Shown here one piece after another: positions 1 through 11,452 of a DNA stretch of 64,000 nucleotides; the stretch's first letter is position 1, and every line of letters starts with the position of its first letter. The position numbers and the translations under genes are program-made. Where the stretch lies: contig JACSVZ010000022.1 in NCBI GenBank assembly GCA_014706295.1, positions 5,970,830 through 6,034,829 on the forward strand, in the 5' to 3' direction. The stretch is from Lycocorax pyrrhopterus obiensis (Eukaryota > Chordata > Aves > Passeriformes > Paradisaeidae). Below the pieces are notes generated by a model. That model did not search any database. It was given only the letters and a program-made list of their open reading frames with translations, and was not told where the DNA came from.

Positions 1-229
1 TGGGATGTAAGGTCCATTCAGTTTAGTTTTATTGCACTCAGTCCACCACAGGACTGAACCACATCTGGTGGTGTGGATGCACAGGGTGGGTTTGGCATAG
101 GATGGGCTGCACTCACGGGTTCTTTCTCTGCAGGAGGAACCCAGCATTGCCCTTTAGCCAAAAATGCTGCTGCTCCCAGACAGACCCGACAGGGCAGGGT
201 GCAGACAGGAATGGGAGATCCTGGAAAGG
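1..229. other. non-coding, nothing recognised
   Basis: Short open frames occur on both strands but they overlap each other, show no family resemblance and lie directly upstream of a decayed CR1 tail. I see no gene or regulatory site here. Confidence 0.5.
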
Positions 230-315
230 CCTGGTAGGAAGCTGGCATTCCCTCTGGAAGGGATTTGGAACTATGTGGGCTTTATGGTCTTTCCAACCCA
301 AAGCATTCTGTGACC
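230..315 (+). mobile_element. CR1 LINE 3' tail, degenerate
   Basis: The stretch ends in a recognisable but eroded CR1 3' tail: a GGAACTATGTGG-type segment, then TTTATGGTCTTTCCAACCCA and AAGCATTCTGTGA. This matches the pattern 'ggaactggatgatcttta aggtcccttccaaccc aaaccattctgtga' seen in the better copies elsewhere in the window. Upstream bases resemble the 'agtggaaggtgtccctgccc' part only weakly. It is an old non-coding fragment; many substitutions separate it from the copy at 5490-5690. Confidence 0.6.
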
Positions 316-544
316 CATTCAGGAAAACGATGCAATGATAGATAAGGAGACTTGTATAAACCCCAGAGGAGAGGAGGATGTAGAAGGGAGAGCAGGTGTT
401 GTTTCTTACTGAAAGGAACTTGCTGGGTTAGTTGTTTTGTTAAATTTGGATGTCAAACCTTTATTGTGTCATTTTGGACTCCAGTAAATAATTTTATACA
501 GTGACTCACAAACCCTTACTTGAAAACTAGCTCAGTCCAATTCC
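316..544. other. non-coding, nothing recognised
   Basis: A 229-base gap between two CR1 pieces. It may be further eroded CR1 but I cannot align it. Confidence 0.4.
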
Positions 545-790
545 TTGGAGGCAAGTCACTCCACATGGATTGAGCACAGCCAGGAAGCTGTGAGCTGTGC
601 CACATCAGCAGGCAAGGCCTCTTTGGGGGAAGCTGTGCTAGGGCTACCTCAGGGACTTCTGTTATGTCCAATCTTGCTCAAAATCACACTTACTGACCTG
701 GAAAAACAGGTAGAAAGCACAGTAATTAAATTCCCAGGTGATACCTAAACTGGAAGGCATAGCAAACAACAATGGGAAAACCATTCTGGG
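545..790 (+). pseudogene. CR1 LINE ORF2 reverse-transcriptase fragment, dead
   Basis: Translation in the frame starting at 545 gives GLPQGLLLCPILL (from about 641), then an L-T-D-L-E segment and a K-F-P-G-D-T segment. This is the order of LINE reverse-transcriptase motifs: the (G)(V/L)PQG..L.P.L block, then the (F)ADD block. The catalytic aspartate pair is changed (P-G-D where A-D-D is usual). A stop follows at 746-748, where a one-base insertion would account for the loss of frame. The full CR1 ORF2 is several hundred codons, so this is a small internal piece. It encodes no working enzyme. Confidence 0.7.
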
Positions 791-1527
791 AAAAACTCTG
801 ATGGACCAAGAGAGAAAAGCGATGAGGCAATGTACAATGAGATGAAACCAATGGATGGATGGGTTGGTAGGTGGGGTTGATTGGTGCTGGTAGATGGGAC
901 ACACTCAGAAGGGCGAGGCAATATGGAAAAACCAAAATATCTGATATTTCGGAATATATTTTTGGCAATGCAACACGGCTGTGAGTAAGTCCACCAGACA
1001 GTTAGGTCTGAAAGAGTAGAGGCTTGGGAGGGAGAAAAGATGTGAATATTGTCCATAAAAGAGCAGCTGGGCACATGTAGAAAATTGTATTCTGTTATGA
1101 CCACGTCGACACCAGGAAGAAGCCAACAAATGAAAAGCAATTAAGAAGGAGTGACAGACAGTTATCTGACAAATAAAAGCTGCATTATGGCAGTGTTGCT
1201 GAGCTAAAATTTGAATGGAGGAGGGAGAATTATAGTGAGCAACAAGTATTTAAGATGTAGATAGGAGCATTAACATGTAGATAGAAAAAGAGGCAGGGAT
1301 TCCTGGTGGCAGCCAGAAAGTGCCCGCTGGGGAGGAGAGGAAAATATTGGCTGAACATCAGCATCAGTTCCCTATTATCCGAGCAATTAGTCCTGTGGAA
1401 CGAGCCCTGGAGAAAAGTGCTGACTGATTTTAAACTGGTACAGTCTGAGAACTGGGAAACAAACCATACAGCAGCAAACAGCCTTCCACTGGCACAGGGA
1501 TTCAAAAAATCCTCCTTTTCCAGGAGC
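791..1527. other. non-coding, possible continuation of decayed LINE
   Basis: Sequence downstream of the reverse-transcriptase remnant may be further CR1 ORF2, but I cannot align it. A GGATGGATGGG-like microrepeat lies near 853-862, and the decamer ATGTAGATAG occurs twice (about 1255 and 1275). No gene is supported. Confidence 0.4.
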
Positions 1528-1533
1528 TTTGAT

Positions 1534-1898
1534 TGTCGCTGTTCTCCCCACGGACGAGTAGAGAAACGACACAAAGTCCAGGCTCAGGGATAAATGGAAG
1601 CGCTTTAATGAACTCTCAGAAGGCTTTTATACGTTAGTTCACAAAGTGTGTTAAATGGCATAAGGTAATTGGTTTTTTGCCATCCACCCCTTGAGGGGAT
1701 TGGTCAAGTTCTAAGACACCCATCTCTGAATGTTTTTCTAGTTAGAACCATAACAATTCTGCAAAACAACCTGCAGCTGCAGGAAGTTTACAAATCTGTA
1801 ACATTGTTTTGAGTTACTTGCATGGGAAAGACAGAACTGTCACAAAATGCTGCAGAGAGCTGAAGACATTCTCTGCTGGAGCTTTATCAGCATCCATA
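1534..1898 (-). mobile_element. solo LTR, ERV family 1, copy 1 (365 bp)
   Basis: Minus-strand copy of the LTR that occurs six times in this window. In the LTR's own direction it runs from TATGGATGCTG (end at 1898) to GAACAGCGACA (end at 1534). It carries the family's TATA-like and ATTAAA signals (here as complements) and the inner CCCCT..AGGGG palindrome. The flanking hexamers differ (TTTGAT at 1528-1533 and CGTGTT at 1899-1904), so there is no target-site duplication, unlike copies 2 and 3. No retroviral internal sequence adjoins. The missing duplication suggests recombination with another copy or flank decay. Confidence 0.9.
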
Positions 1899-2650
1899 CG
1901 TGTTTATAGTTCTTGACAGTTAAATTACCCTGACATTCAATATTGTGACAGTTCGAAGGACTTTGGTCTTTACCATTTTCATTTTTACACATAGGAGGGC
2001 AGCAGTTAATAAGGAAAAACCTCCCAGAGTGGACGAAGGACCTTTCCTGTTCATTCTTGGTAAAAAAATGTCAGCAGAAGACTCAAGCAACTTTCATCAA
2101 ACTTTCTGATGCTCTGAGTTCTGGGAACATTTCTGCAGCTCCCTGGTGTCCTGCTGCCATCCTGTGCTGCCCAGGCACCCTTGGGATTATCTGTGGAAGG
2201 CTGTAGGACAGAGCAAGACATATTTCAGCTAACTTTTGTCAGTCTTTGGCTAAAATGACATCAAAGTGGTGCCTGCTTGCTATGCAGGGCGGAACTACGG
2301 TGTGAGATATTCCTTTGTGAAAAGGGAAGGGGCTTTCTCCAGCTGTCCCTTTTTGTTCCCTCACAGGAATTATGAAAAACTGCGCACTTAAATCAATGCC
2401 TGTGTTCTGTTTCTGCAGGAGGAGACATTAGGTGCTGAAAAGAGGGATTTCAAACGGTGATATATTTGTGTGGAAAGAGTCAGCTGTGAATGCAGCACCC
2501 ATTTCCATAGCTGCAGGAGAGAAAAGGGTGGTTAGATGTAGGAACAGCTTTTCCTCTAGCCTGAGACAGAACAGAGACAGATAATAAGGTCCTGGAGCTC
2601 ATGCAAATTTGCTTCCTTTTGAATTTATGCTACTTTGAAGCTAGCCCAGC
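1899..2650. other. non-coding, nothing recognised
   Basis: AT-moderate unique-looking sequence between a solo LTR and an old CR1 tail. No frame, repeat or RNA gene is supported. Confidence 0.5.
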
Positions 2651-2712
2651 TCTGAGCAGTGGGTTGGACAGGGTGACCTCTAAAGTCTCTTCCAACCTGA
2701 ATTATTCTGGAT
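2651..2712 (+). mobile_element. old CR1-type 3' tail
   Basis: CTGAGCAGTGGGTTGGACAG, GGTGACCTCTAAAGTCTCTT and CCAACCTGAATTATTCTG follow the older CR1 tail pattern 'gcagggggttggactagatgacct..aggtcccttccaacctgaa..attctg'. It belongs to a different subfamily from the AACCCAAACCATTCT copies. It is short, heavily truncated at its 5' end and non-coding. Confidence 0.7.
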
Positions 2713-5489
2713 TTGTCATTGTAATTCTGCACTTTCATCTCACAAAGACGTGTATGGCTGCCCAAGGAAGATCAGGACTGCTCCCAAAGCATGTCCTGCT
2801 GACCGTCTCAGGCTGGGGGAAGGGACATATCTGCTCCTGAGGCTTCCAGACATTTTTAGGGAACTCATTATGTTCTAGATAAATTCACAGCATTTAGCAC
2901 TCGTCTGCCAGTGCAATCTGTTAAGTTTGGATCAGAAGGAGAATTTGACCAAAATGGAGGTTGGAGTTTCAGGAGAAGTGAATGCTAAGGTCTGCCTGCT
3001 GACGCAGGGCTCAGACTTCCCAGCACGAATCCTGCCCTGAAGGCTGGATCAGGATGCTGAACCACAGACTGGAGCCTTCACCCGTGCCAGAAACAAGCCA
3101 GAAACCCCAGGGAACTGCCTTGCAGAGGGCAGGGTGTGCCACCAGCCTCTGGCCATCCCTTCCTTCCCAGCCTGTGCCACCCGCTGTCCCCATCCAGTGC
3201 TGTTGCCTCCCGCCTAGGACTGGTGCTGCACTAAGTGTCAGCCAACAGCAGCAGCAAGAAGTGCTCCTGCAATCATTTTATTGCTTACACAATGATTGTA
3301 CTGCACTGCAGGATAAAAAGGTTCTTTCATATCCAGTGCAGGAGCCAACCTCAATCCCCATTGTACCTTCTCACTCACTTTATTAAGTTTACTTCATTTC
3401 TGCTCTGCCTCTGTACCTCTGTGCCCTCTGCTGTGTGTACCAAATCTTATTGACATTTTAATATTAAATTATTATGACAAGAAGATATTCCACTTGCTAA
3501 GTAATTTGTTTTATTCGAAGGAAAATTGGAAGCTGCAGAAAAACCATTATGAAAGATTAAGACAATGGAGTGATACTGACTGATACAATATAAATTATTA
3601 TTTTGTCAGCAGCACACCCAAAACCTCTACTAAAATTTTAAGCAATAAAGCCAACAAGTTAGAAAATTAAATTTGGGGGATGAAAAGAATATTATGCACA
3701 CAGGAAAAAAAAATAACATCAGACAGACATTACAGAAAAACACATCCCAGAGAAATCTGCAGGAACCACAGGGGAATCAACAGATGAGCCCCTGGCCTCA
3801 ACTGGGCTCATTCAGGGTGGGTTTGTTGGAATTGTCATTGACTTTGGGACACAACTGATTCTCACAAAAAGAGATTGATAAGAAATTTCTTTAAGTTATT
3901 GCTGAAAGGTGTATCCTTATTCTGTCATCTCCTGTTCTCCTTTTGAAGGCCTGAGTATCAGCCCTGATGGAGGAACACGCAGTCCCTGTCCCTTGTTTCT
4001 CTCTGCCTTCCATCTCCTAAAGCTCTCGAGATGCTCCAAGAGCTAAAATCAGCTCCTGCCTCCTGCCTTGGGACAATCAAACCTCAAATACTGGGAAGGA
4101 GGCGACTTCAAAAGCGACATGTCATGGTTCACAGGCAGCCTGGGGAGTGCAGCACATGTCTTTGCTGTTCCTGTGCTCCCTGCTCAGCAAGGGAAGCAGC
4201 TGGTAGGGATCGTGCTCTGGCAGTAAGCAAAGCTCCTGGTTTTCGTAAATGCCTTCCTGCTTCTAGGGTAGACCCGAGCTCACAGGAAATCTGGGAAATA
4301 AGGAGCCAGGGAACATGGCTGTTAGAGAAAGGATAATTTCATATGCAACTTGTAGTCCTGCAGTTGGCATTTCAGTTAAGGTGTGCCACCTCTTGAGTAA
4401 AGAACAATTAACCAAAATATTGCTCCCACCTGGCGATCAACCTCTAACCCGGTAGAACCGTAATCTGAACAAAATTAACTCATTCTCTGTCATCATATTT
4501 TCAAGAGTGAGGTTGCTGTTGGCTTCCTGGACACTGCTGGTTTGAAAGCACCGTGTGTGTTTAGCTTAGATACAATTTCCTTTGCTCAAGCAACCTTGAT
4601 AACACACAAGGGGAGCAGCGGTTTTGTACGGCTGTGAGAAAAGATTGTGCATTGCAGATACACTCAGGAATGAAATGCCTGGATCCTTCCCATCTCTAGG
4701 GGTCTGAGATGGCTAAAGCTGGCAAAAGCCTCTGACCTTGTACAGCAGCCAAGGATCCACATCTTCCTGGTCTAACTTTGGTTGAGGAAGTTTAAATGCT
4801 GTAGGTTTCCAGGGGAGCCAGTGGAGCGGGCTGGGGAGAGACAAAAATCTATCACTGAAACCCAGTCAGGCTTGTACTGGAAATCAGAACAAGCTGCAAA
4901 GCTCAGTGCCTGCGTGGGTATCACTGTCCCACACAGGCTTGTGTTCCATACCTCCAGAGACGCCTGAGGGTTACCTGTACATCCCTGCTCAAATAACAGC
5001 CTACAAAACGCCTTCCCAGAGGGCACGAGTTAGGGCACACACATTTTTGTGAACCTAATAGATCACGGGGACCAAAATGCTCACATGGCTGCAGGCTTTT
5101 CAAGGAAGGTGAGCTGATACCAGAGCTATGACCTGACTCTTGGCTCTGCTGGGATTTATTTTTTCAGATGATTGCAGCAGCTCTGTGACTACAGGTCAGT
5201 GTATAAGCAGCTTTATCCTCTGCTAGCTGGATTTGTCCATTAACTCACTCTAGATTAGAAATGAGCCCTCACTACTCACTATCTGGAGGTTTGTTTATTC
5301 AAAACCAGTGGCAACATTCCTACTGCAAACCTAAGAAAGTTGGGGCTCTGCAGAGTTTCTGGATGTCTGCAGTGTTTCATCTCAGGGTTAGCGAGAGAAA
5401 AGTAACTACTCTTAGGGAAGTAATCAATTCTTTAGCTGGGAAAGAGAAGCTGCTGCCAAACTGGAATTGTGGGCAGTATCTTGTCCTTT
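2713..5489. other. non-coding interval, no gene seen
   Basis: About 2.8 kb without a recognisable element. It includes an AT-rich stretch (about 3440-3720) and a short run of nine A residues near 3704. A more GC-rich part lies at about 4030-4330; its 101-codon plus-strand frame has no family resemblance, and I take it as chance. Confidence 0.55.
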
Positions 5490-5690
5490 GGTGTGAGGGT
5501 GGGGAGGCCCTGGCACAGGGTGCCCAGAGCAGCCATGGCTGCCCCTGGATCCCTGGAAGTGTCCAAGGCCAGGTTGGACATGGGGCTTGGAGCAGCCTGG
5601 GACAGTGGAAGGTGTCCCTGCCCATGGCAGGGGTGGGACTGGATGATCTTCAAGGTCCCTCCCAACCCAAACCATTCTATGATTTTATGA
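5490..5690 (+). mobile_element. CR1 LINE 3' end, well preserved
   Basis: Standard avian CR1 3' region. It contains GAGGCCCTGGCACAGGGTGC, the CCCTGGATCCCTGG segment, GTCCAAGGCCAGGTTGGACA, GGAAGGTGTCCCTGCCCATG and a tail of CCCAACCCAAACCATTCTAT followed by GATTTTATGATG. It is 5'-truncated like nearly all CR1 copies and carries no intact coding sequence. The 145-codon frame at 5261-5698 runs through it and is an artefact of the repeat. Confidence 0.93.
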
Positions 5691-8205
5691 TGCTTTAGGC
5701 AGCTCTTCAGAGTTTGTGGTGCAAGATTTTAACTTGCATTATGTCAAGACACCAGAAAGGAGTTTGTGGATGGAGGGCTCTCAATTCCCAGAGCAATTCC
5801 TGTGCCTGAGAGCAGCACTTGATGTTACTTTCCTCTAGGGAAGAAAAACTACCCAGCATCTGGAGCTGGCTCCTTCCACCTCTGCTTCTCGAGAACACCA
5901 GGGGTTGCACCAGGGGTAGTGTGACATTTTCATACTGAGTCAATTTAGCATTTTTGTCCTTCTTTCCTCTGGGCAGCCTGGAGCGGTCGTGTTCTCCCTT
6001 CCTTCACTGTTTAAGGCAGAAGGAGAAAAGGCAAAGTCGTGATTTGTTGGGAAATACAAATTACAGCAGTTGTAAAACTGGGGAAGAATTTGGTTCATGG
6101 GCCTGTTGTACACAATATCACACTCTGAGCATGTGAGGGATTTGAGTAACATTTGGAAAACAAAAAAAGATTCATTAACCAACTGGGAAGTTGGTGTATT
6201 TCTTGAAGATCTTTCCAAATTTCCTATTATAAGGACAGCATTCTCATATACTAGACATGGAGTCCCTAGACACTTAACAGATGGAATTAAATCACAGTCT
6301 GTTTTTAATCTTTGGATGATGACCTCAATTGCAAAGGTACTGCTTCTCATCTTGTCCTGGCACTGATCTGGCTCCTCCTAGCATTTCACACTTGATGCTC
6401 AGCGGTACTGAATATAAGCTGAAGAGAAAAATAGAGAATTAAAAGTGTTAGCTCATTTTTTAAGACTCACAGAAACACCATCACTGCCGGTAGGAGACAG
6501 AGAGGGAATTCAGGAATCACTGTGTCCATAAAGTATTGTTATCATATTGAAGTCTAACTTTTGTAGGTCTATGATGATCAAGTTTTGAAGATGAAAGATT
6601 GGCCTGTAGAAATTACATTATAGAACAGACATTAAATATTAATCTTTGGGTACCAGAGAGATTTTGGATTAAAATTTATGATCTAGAAACATCTTCGTGT
6701 TCCCTCCACATAAAAACCCTGATTGTCTTGGTAAACGCAACTATTTTTGAGGAGAGAAAACAACCCAGGTGGAGAGCCAAGCCCAACATCTTCATGTAAA
6801 GCCAGGGACTTTTAGTCAAGTAGCAGTGACTGTGGTCATGGCATGTCCACGGGAGGGCAGCAAGGAAACGTCGTCATCTCCTGTCTGGATTTTCCACAGG
6901 GATCCCACAGCTCTCAGGGGCCCCCAGAGTCAAGGTTGGGACTGTCCCGGAGTGGGGACAGCAGGCTGGGGAGCAGGGAGGGACTCAGAGGAGCTGCCTC
7001 TGCTCTTCAGGTGCCCTGAGATGTGTAAAGACACAAAAGCTGTTAGAAGTAGGTGATTTCTTGGCTGAGTTTGCAAAGCGGAGCAGAATAATCATCTGGG
7101 GTGAAACTGTAATTAAAGGTGTGCCGATGTTCTCAGTGAATGAGAGCAGAGGAAAAAACATCACTTTGGGATGGAAGGTTAATTTAAATGCCAAGTTTCC
7201 CTTCATATTTTGAAATAAAATTGGAATTCATCTGGAGATGAAATGTCACTTTGAGTGCATGTTAAAAAATGAGCCAAACTTGCCACTGCTAATGTGTAAC
7301 TGAACCAGTGTTTTCAGATTGGTTTGCCCCTGCTTTTGGTTCATTTTTATTACGGCCATTTTCCCCAAGTAAAACCTGAATTCATGGAATGTTTCAGGGC
7401 TTCTGCAATAAACTTTCCGTGAGTCAGGAGCATGGGAGCACCTGGGAGCACCATCCCAAACCCAGCCCCTGTGGGTTTCTGTCTCAAAGCCTTACTGGGT
7501 CAGTACCTGCCCATGGCACAACTGTTCCCTGTCCCCTCCCACGGCAGAGACCCCATATGGAGACCTAATTCCATGTCCTGGGAAGGCACTGCAGGCACAG
7601 CCCTGCTGACTGGCAGCCAGTCTCCTGTGATGAGTGTCAAACAAACTCTTCCAGTCAACAGCTCTGAGAGCTGGAACAGGAGGAGAGGTTTCCAGAAGTG
7701 ACGTGCTTGGGCTGACGGCAATTAGGCACGAGGGCTGAGTGAAGAGAGATGTATAATAGGGCTCCAGTGGAACTGAAACCATGGGCTATATTAATTTTTT
7801 TTTCTTTTTATATCGATCTCAAAAACTTCCACCCAGCAAAAGAAAAAAAAAAAGACACTGCAGAACGATATACTGAGTCTTATCTTAATTGAACATTAGG
7901 AGATGTTCTTGTGGCCAGCTGGGGGCTTTTGCTGGTTCAGCACTCAGGATGGTATCTCCCAATTACTGCCATTAGCACTGTACTTAAGGGAAACGTTTTA
8001 TCCTTTCCCAGGGAGGCTGAGCACCTGGAGGTGTCAGTGTGGATGAGTGAGGCTGCAGACCTGCAATTTGTTCTCCTCTGTTGTAAGTGCCCTTGTACCT
8101 GCTTTTAACCTCTCACAAATGTAATGTAGCTCACTTTTTTTTTTTAAACTGTTGAGTAAATGTCTGAAATTCCTTCAGAGAAAACCATGGGATTAGAGAT
8201 TCTTT
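5691..8205. other. non-coding interval, no gene seen
   Basis: Unique-looking sequence between two CR1 copies. At 7433-7452 the decamer TGGGAGCACC is repeated in tandem. A T-rich and then A-rich patch lies at about 7793-7853. The 136-codon minus-strand frame at 5940-6350 shows no motif I recognise. No gene supported. Confidence 0.5.
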
Positions 8206-8404
8206 GCTGAGGAGGTAGCGAGGCCCTGCCACAAAGTGCTCAGAGCAGCTGTGGCTGCCCCTGGATCCCTGGCAGTGTCCAAGGCCAGGTTGGACAGGGC
8301 TTGGAACAACCTGGGATGGTGGAAGGTGTCCCTGCCCATGGCAGGGGTGGCACTGGATGAGCTTTAAGGTCCCTTCCAACCCAAACCATCCTGTGGTTCT
8401 GTGT
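8206..8404 (+). mobile_element. CR1 LINE 3' end
   Basis: It contains GAGGCCCTGCCACAAAGTGC, CCCTGGATCCCTGGCAGTGT, CCAAGGCCAGGTTGGACAGG and GGAAGGTGTCCCTGCCCATG, with the tail CTTCCAACCCAAACCATCCT ending in TGTGGTTCTGTG. It is a close relative of the copy at 5490-5690 on the same strand, 5'-truncated at nearly the same point. Confidence 0.92.
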
Positions 8405-8699
8405 GCAGGCAGCTCTTAAGTTGCTATGGAGAAGACAGCAGCTGTAAATTCACAGCCACTGGAGCTGCCGTGGTGGCTGCGCTGCTGAGAACCAGCAGGC
8501 TCGAGAGTGATTTTCTGTAGGCAATTTCTGGCTATTTGCACACAGGAGTTTCTCTGGTTTATTGATTTACCCATTTCTTCCAGCTGGATTCATTCCAATA
8601 CCAGAAATCCAGTTTGTCACATTACAATTTTCCCTTCGGAAATGATTTTTGACGAGAGCACTACAAAAGAATATATTGGCTGCAGTGTTACAAAGTTAT
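8405..8699. other. non-coding spacer between two CR1 copies
   Basis: Separates a plus-strand CR1 from a minus-strand CR1, so the two tails face each other across 295 bases. No gene seen. Confidence 0.5.
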
Positions 8700-8836
8700 A
8701 GAGTGGTTTGGGTTTGAAGGAACCTTAAAGCTCCTCTGGTTCCAACCCCCTGCCATGGGCAGGGACACCTCACCCTAAACCAGTTTGCCCAGTGCCCCAT
8801 CCACTCTGGCCTTGAACACCTCCTGGGAAACATCTA
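8700..8836 (-). mobile_element. CR1 LINE 3' end, minus strand
   Basis: On the plus strand it begins with an eroded reverse-complement tail (AGAGTGGTTTGGGTTTGAAG), then GGAACCTTAAAG, CCCCTGCCATGGGCAGGGAC and CCATCCACTCTGGCCTTGAA. This is the complement of the standard CR1 3' end. It is 5'-truncated to about 140 bp and more diverged than the 8206-8404 copy. Confidence 0.88.
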
Positions 8837-11307
8837 TTTAAAAATCTGTATGTTTGCACCACCCAAAGCTTAGGGAGATGATTTTTCATTCATCCACTCC
8901 TTTCCCTGCTGGGTGGAAGTGCTGTGATATTGGAGATGTCTTACGTTATGCACAGACTTGAGGAAAGCAAGATGCATATTTTCCTGGTAACTTCACTCTT
9001 TTTCTTGGTTTTTGGGGCTGTTCCAGTGTGTAGTAACTCCCCCCAGATTTGTTTTCAGGATGCATGCTGCTCCAGATGAAGTTTGGAGCGTGGTGTATGG
9101 AATTTCTGCTGCCAGGTTCTGCTGTGCGGAGCCGCAGAGATTTTGTTTATCGTGTGGTTTCTTTACCAAAACACCCAAGATCGTGTTTTTCTCACTTCTC
9201 TCCCGAAGACATCACAGAGTGATAGATGATTGTCACTTTGCATAGCTGATTGCTATCCCAGGGCCTCAAGTGATTGCTCGAGCTTTCTGGAGAGCTCTGC
9301 CACGCGTCGCTGCCTGGGAGAGCAGAGTGACACGTTTCAGAGGAAAGTTGAATGTGACAGAGGAGAAAGTGCTCCCAAGGTCCTTCCAGGCAGGACATGA
9401 GGATGTAGGAAGCAAAAAAAAGTTGTTGTTTTTTTTCTCTGAGTTTCCCCAACACCCAGGAATGGGCAGTGCAGGCTTTGGCTGGGAGAAGAGATCACAG
9501 GGGAGGGAGCGCTTTCCTCTGTCAACTGTTCTACAAACAGTTGCCAACTTGGTGCTAATTATATAGTGTTCAGCTACCAGCAGGGCCAAGAGTTATCCAA
9601 GGAGACTTTTTATCCTGTTGTTCAACTTTAATTGACTGTGCCTAACTGAAATTTGCCTTTGGAAGTCTCTCCATACTTCCAGTATCTTGGAAACAGAACC
9701 TTTTCAAGGAAGAAGACTAATAATACATCTTCCTTTTCCCAGCCAGAACTTTGCTTAACAGACAAAAAATATTAAAATCCAAGTTCCAAGTAATTACAAT
9801 CAGTCAAGATGTGGAAGCTCTTCCAACACTAAGTTTTGTATGTCTTTTTGCTTTTACACAAATTCCCTCTGTTCTCTCTCCAGACTTTAAAGATTTAAGC
9901 AATCAAGTTCCCTGTTTTCTCTTAATGCTCTGTGTTTTAGCCATCAATAAGTCTGGATTAGGTTTTCCAAGCAAATGTTTCCAAGAATAGAAATATAGAT
10001 AATTTTAATTATGGAGGAAAAAAAAAGGGCTGAGTTGCTTGAGGAAAAGGAATGGAAGCAATCCATCCTGTGTTTCCAACAGAGGTTGACATGGTCCATG
10101 CTCATGGAGTATTGGACAAATCTTGAGTTCCTTTACAACTTCTCTTGTTCTGCTTTCAGTTTTCACTTAGAGCTGAGAACAGGTGGCAGGAGAGAACAGG
10201 AAACTCTTACACTTGGAGTTTGTAAGGACCTGTTCCTGTCAGAAATGTATCTACTCTTCCTTCCCTTCCACTGACAGCATTCCTCATGCTAATGGAGAGC
10301 TGCATAAATCCCTCCTAGTTCTCTTCCTTATTTTCAGATCATTTCAGCTCTGCTGGAACTTTTCTACTGCTCCCATCTTCCATTTGGGATATTTTTCTTA
10401 ATTTCTCTTCACACCTGGTAATATGCAGTATTCAATAATCTCTCAGGGTCCCAAACGCTTGAAACATATTGTCTGTATGCACTGTCACACTTAAACTGCT
10501 TCTGTTTAAAGGAGCATGAATTTCCTCAGCACGTCATGCTCCAAATCCCTGTTTCTGAGAACCTTTCTTAGTTACAGTCCCCAGTGCTGTAGTTACTGCC
10601 TTTAACAATTGTCTTTCTCCATTTTTATGTTGGGGGGTTTCTTTTTAAGGCTCTCCTGGGGGGAACAAAGAGGCCATAAAATTCTTCAGTCTCAGGGTCA
10701 TTTCTGATCAGGTACAAATTTTGTAGGCACCAGACTGGTGCCTTATCGCTCCATCTGTAGGAATTCACGGGGGCAATGGGAATAGCCCAGTCTGTCCTAC
10801 AGAGATCAGCTGAATGTCCTCCACAACTCTCTGGGACACTTCCAGGAGGAGCTGGGCAGATGTTGGCCGTGGGGTGGCAAAGCTGCCCAAGCTGCACTGC
10901 ATTAATCCCCCCTGGTCTGCCTTGGTGCAGGTGAGCTGCAGGGACAGCCTCGGCGGCTTCCCTGGGCTGTGCTGTGATTCCCGTGATAAATCCAGGGGCT
11001 GGGACACATGACAAGAGGTGAGAGGTGCTGGTCACCACCTGGCTGCTCTGGGCAGAGATCCCTTGTGCTTCCTCCCTGCTGCAGTTTCCAGGGAGGGACA
11101 GCTTGGCTTTGCTCCCTGCAACCTCCCCACGGGGTAAGAACCTACACAGGGCACTGCTGTGGATGCAGCTGTGCCAAGGGATCAGGTCTGGGATCCCGGG
11201 ATGAAACCCAGCTTATTTACACCATAACCTCAACCCCTGTACACTGGGAGTGAGCAGTGCATGCCACAGGGCTGGTGAATCCAGGGAGAGGCTGTGAGGG
11301 AGCTGAG
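8837..11307. other. non-coding interval, no gene seen
   Basis: Contains an AT-rich stretch at about 9590-10060 and a GC-richer part at about 10640-11200. The latter carries a 137-codon minus-strand frame (10625-11038) without a recognisable domain. A T8 tract follows A7 near 9414-9436. No repeat family or RNA gene recognised. Confidence 0.5.
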
Positions 11308-11452
11308 AGAATCACAGAATTACTGAATGGTTTGGGTGGAAAAGGACCTTAAAGCTGATCCAGTTCCTCCTCCTGCCATGGGCAGGGACACCTTCCACTA
11401 TCCCAGGTTGCTCCAAGCCCCATCCAACCTGGCTTTGGACACTTCCAAGCAT
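11308..11452 (-). mobile_element. CR1 LINE 3' end, minus strand
   Basis: Reverse-complement CR1: AGAATCACAGAATTACTGAA, TGGTTTGGGTGGAAAAGGAC, CCTGCCATGGGCAGGGACAC, CTTCCACTATCCCAGGTTGC, then CCATCCAACCTGGCTTTGGA. It is truncated to about 145 bp. The 150-codon minus-strand frame covering it (11312-11764) is repeat-derived at its end and has no known product. Confidence 0.9.

Noticed and set aside
5261..5698. 145-codon plus-strand open frame as a gene
   Set aside because: Its second half is CR1 3' sequence in a non-coding region of the element, and overlapping frames exist on both strands.
10625..11038. 137-codon minus-strand frame considered as a retroviral remnant
   Set aside because: It has a protein-like composition but I could not match it to any viral or cellular family, and no LTR lies nearby.
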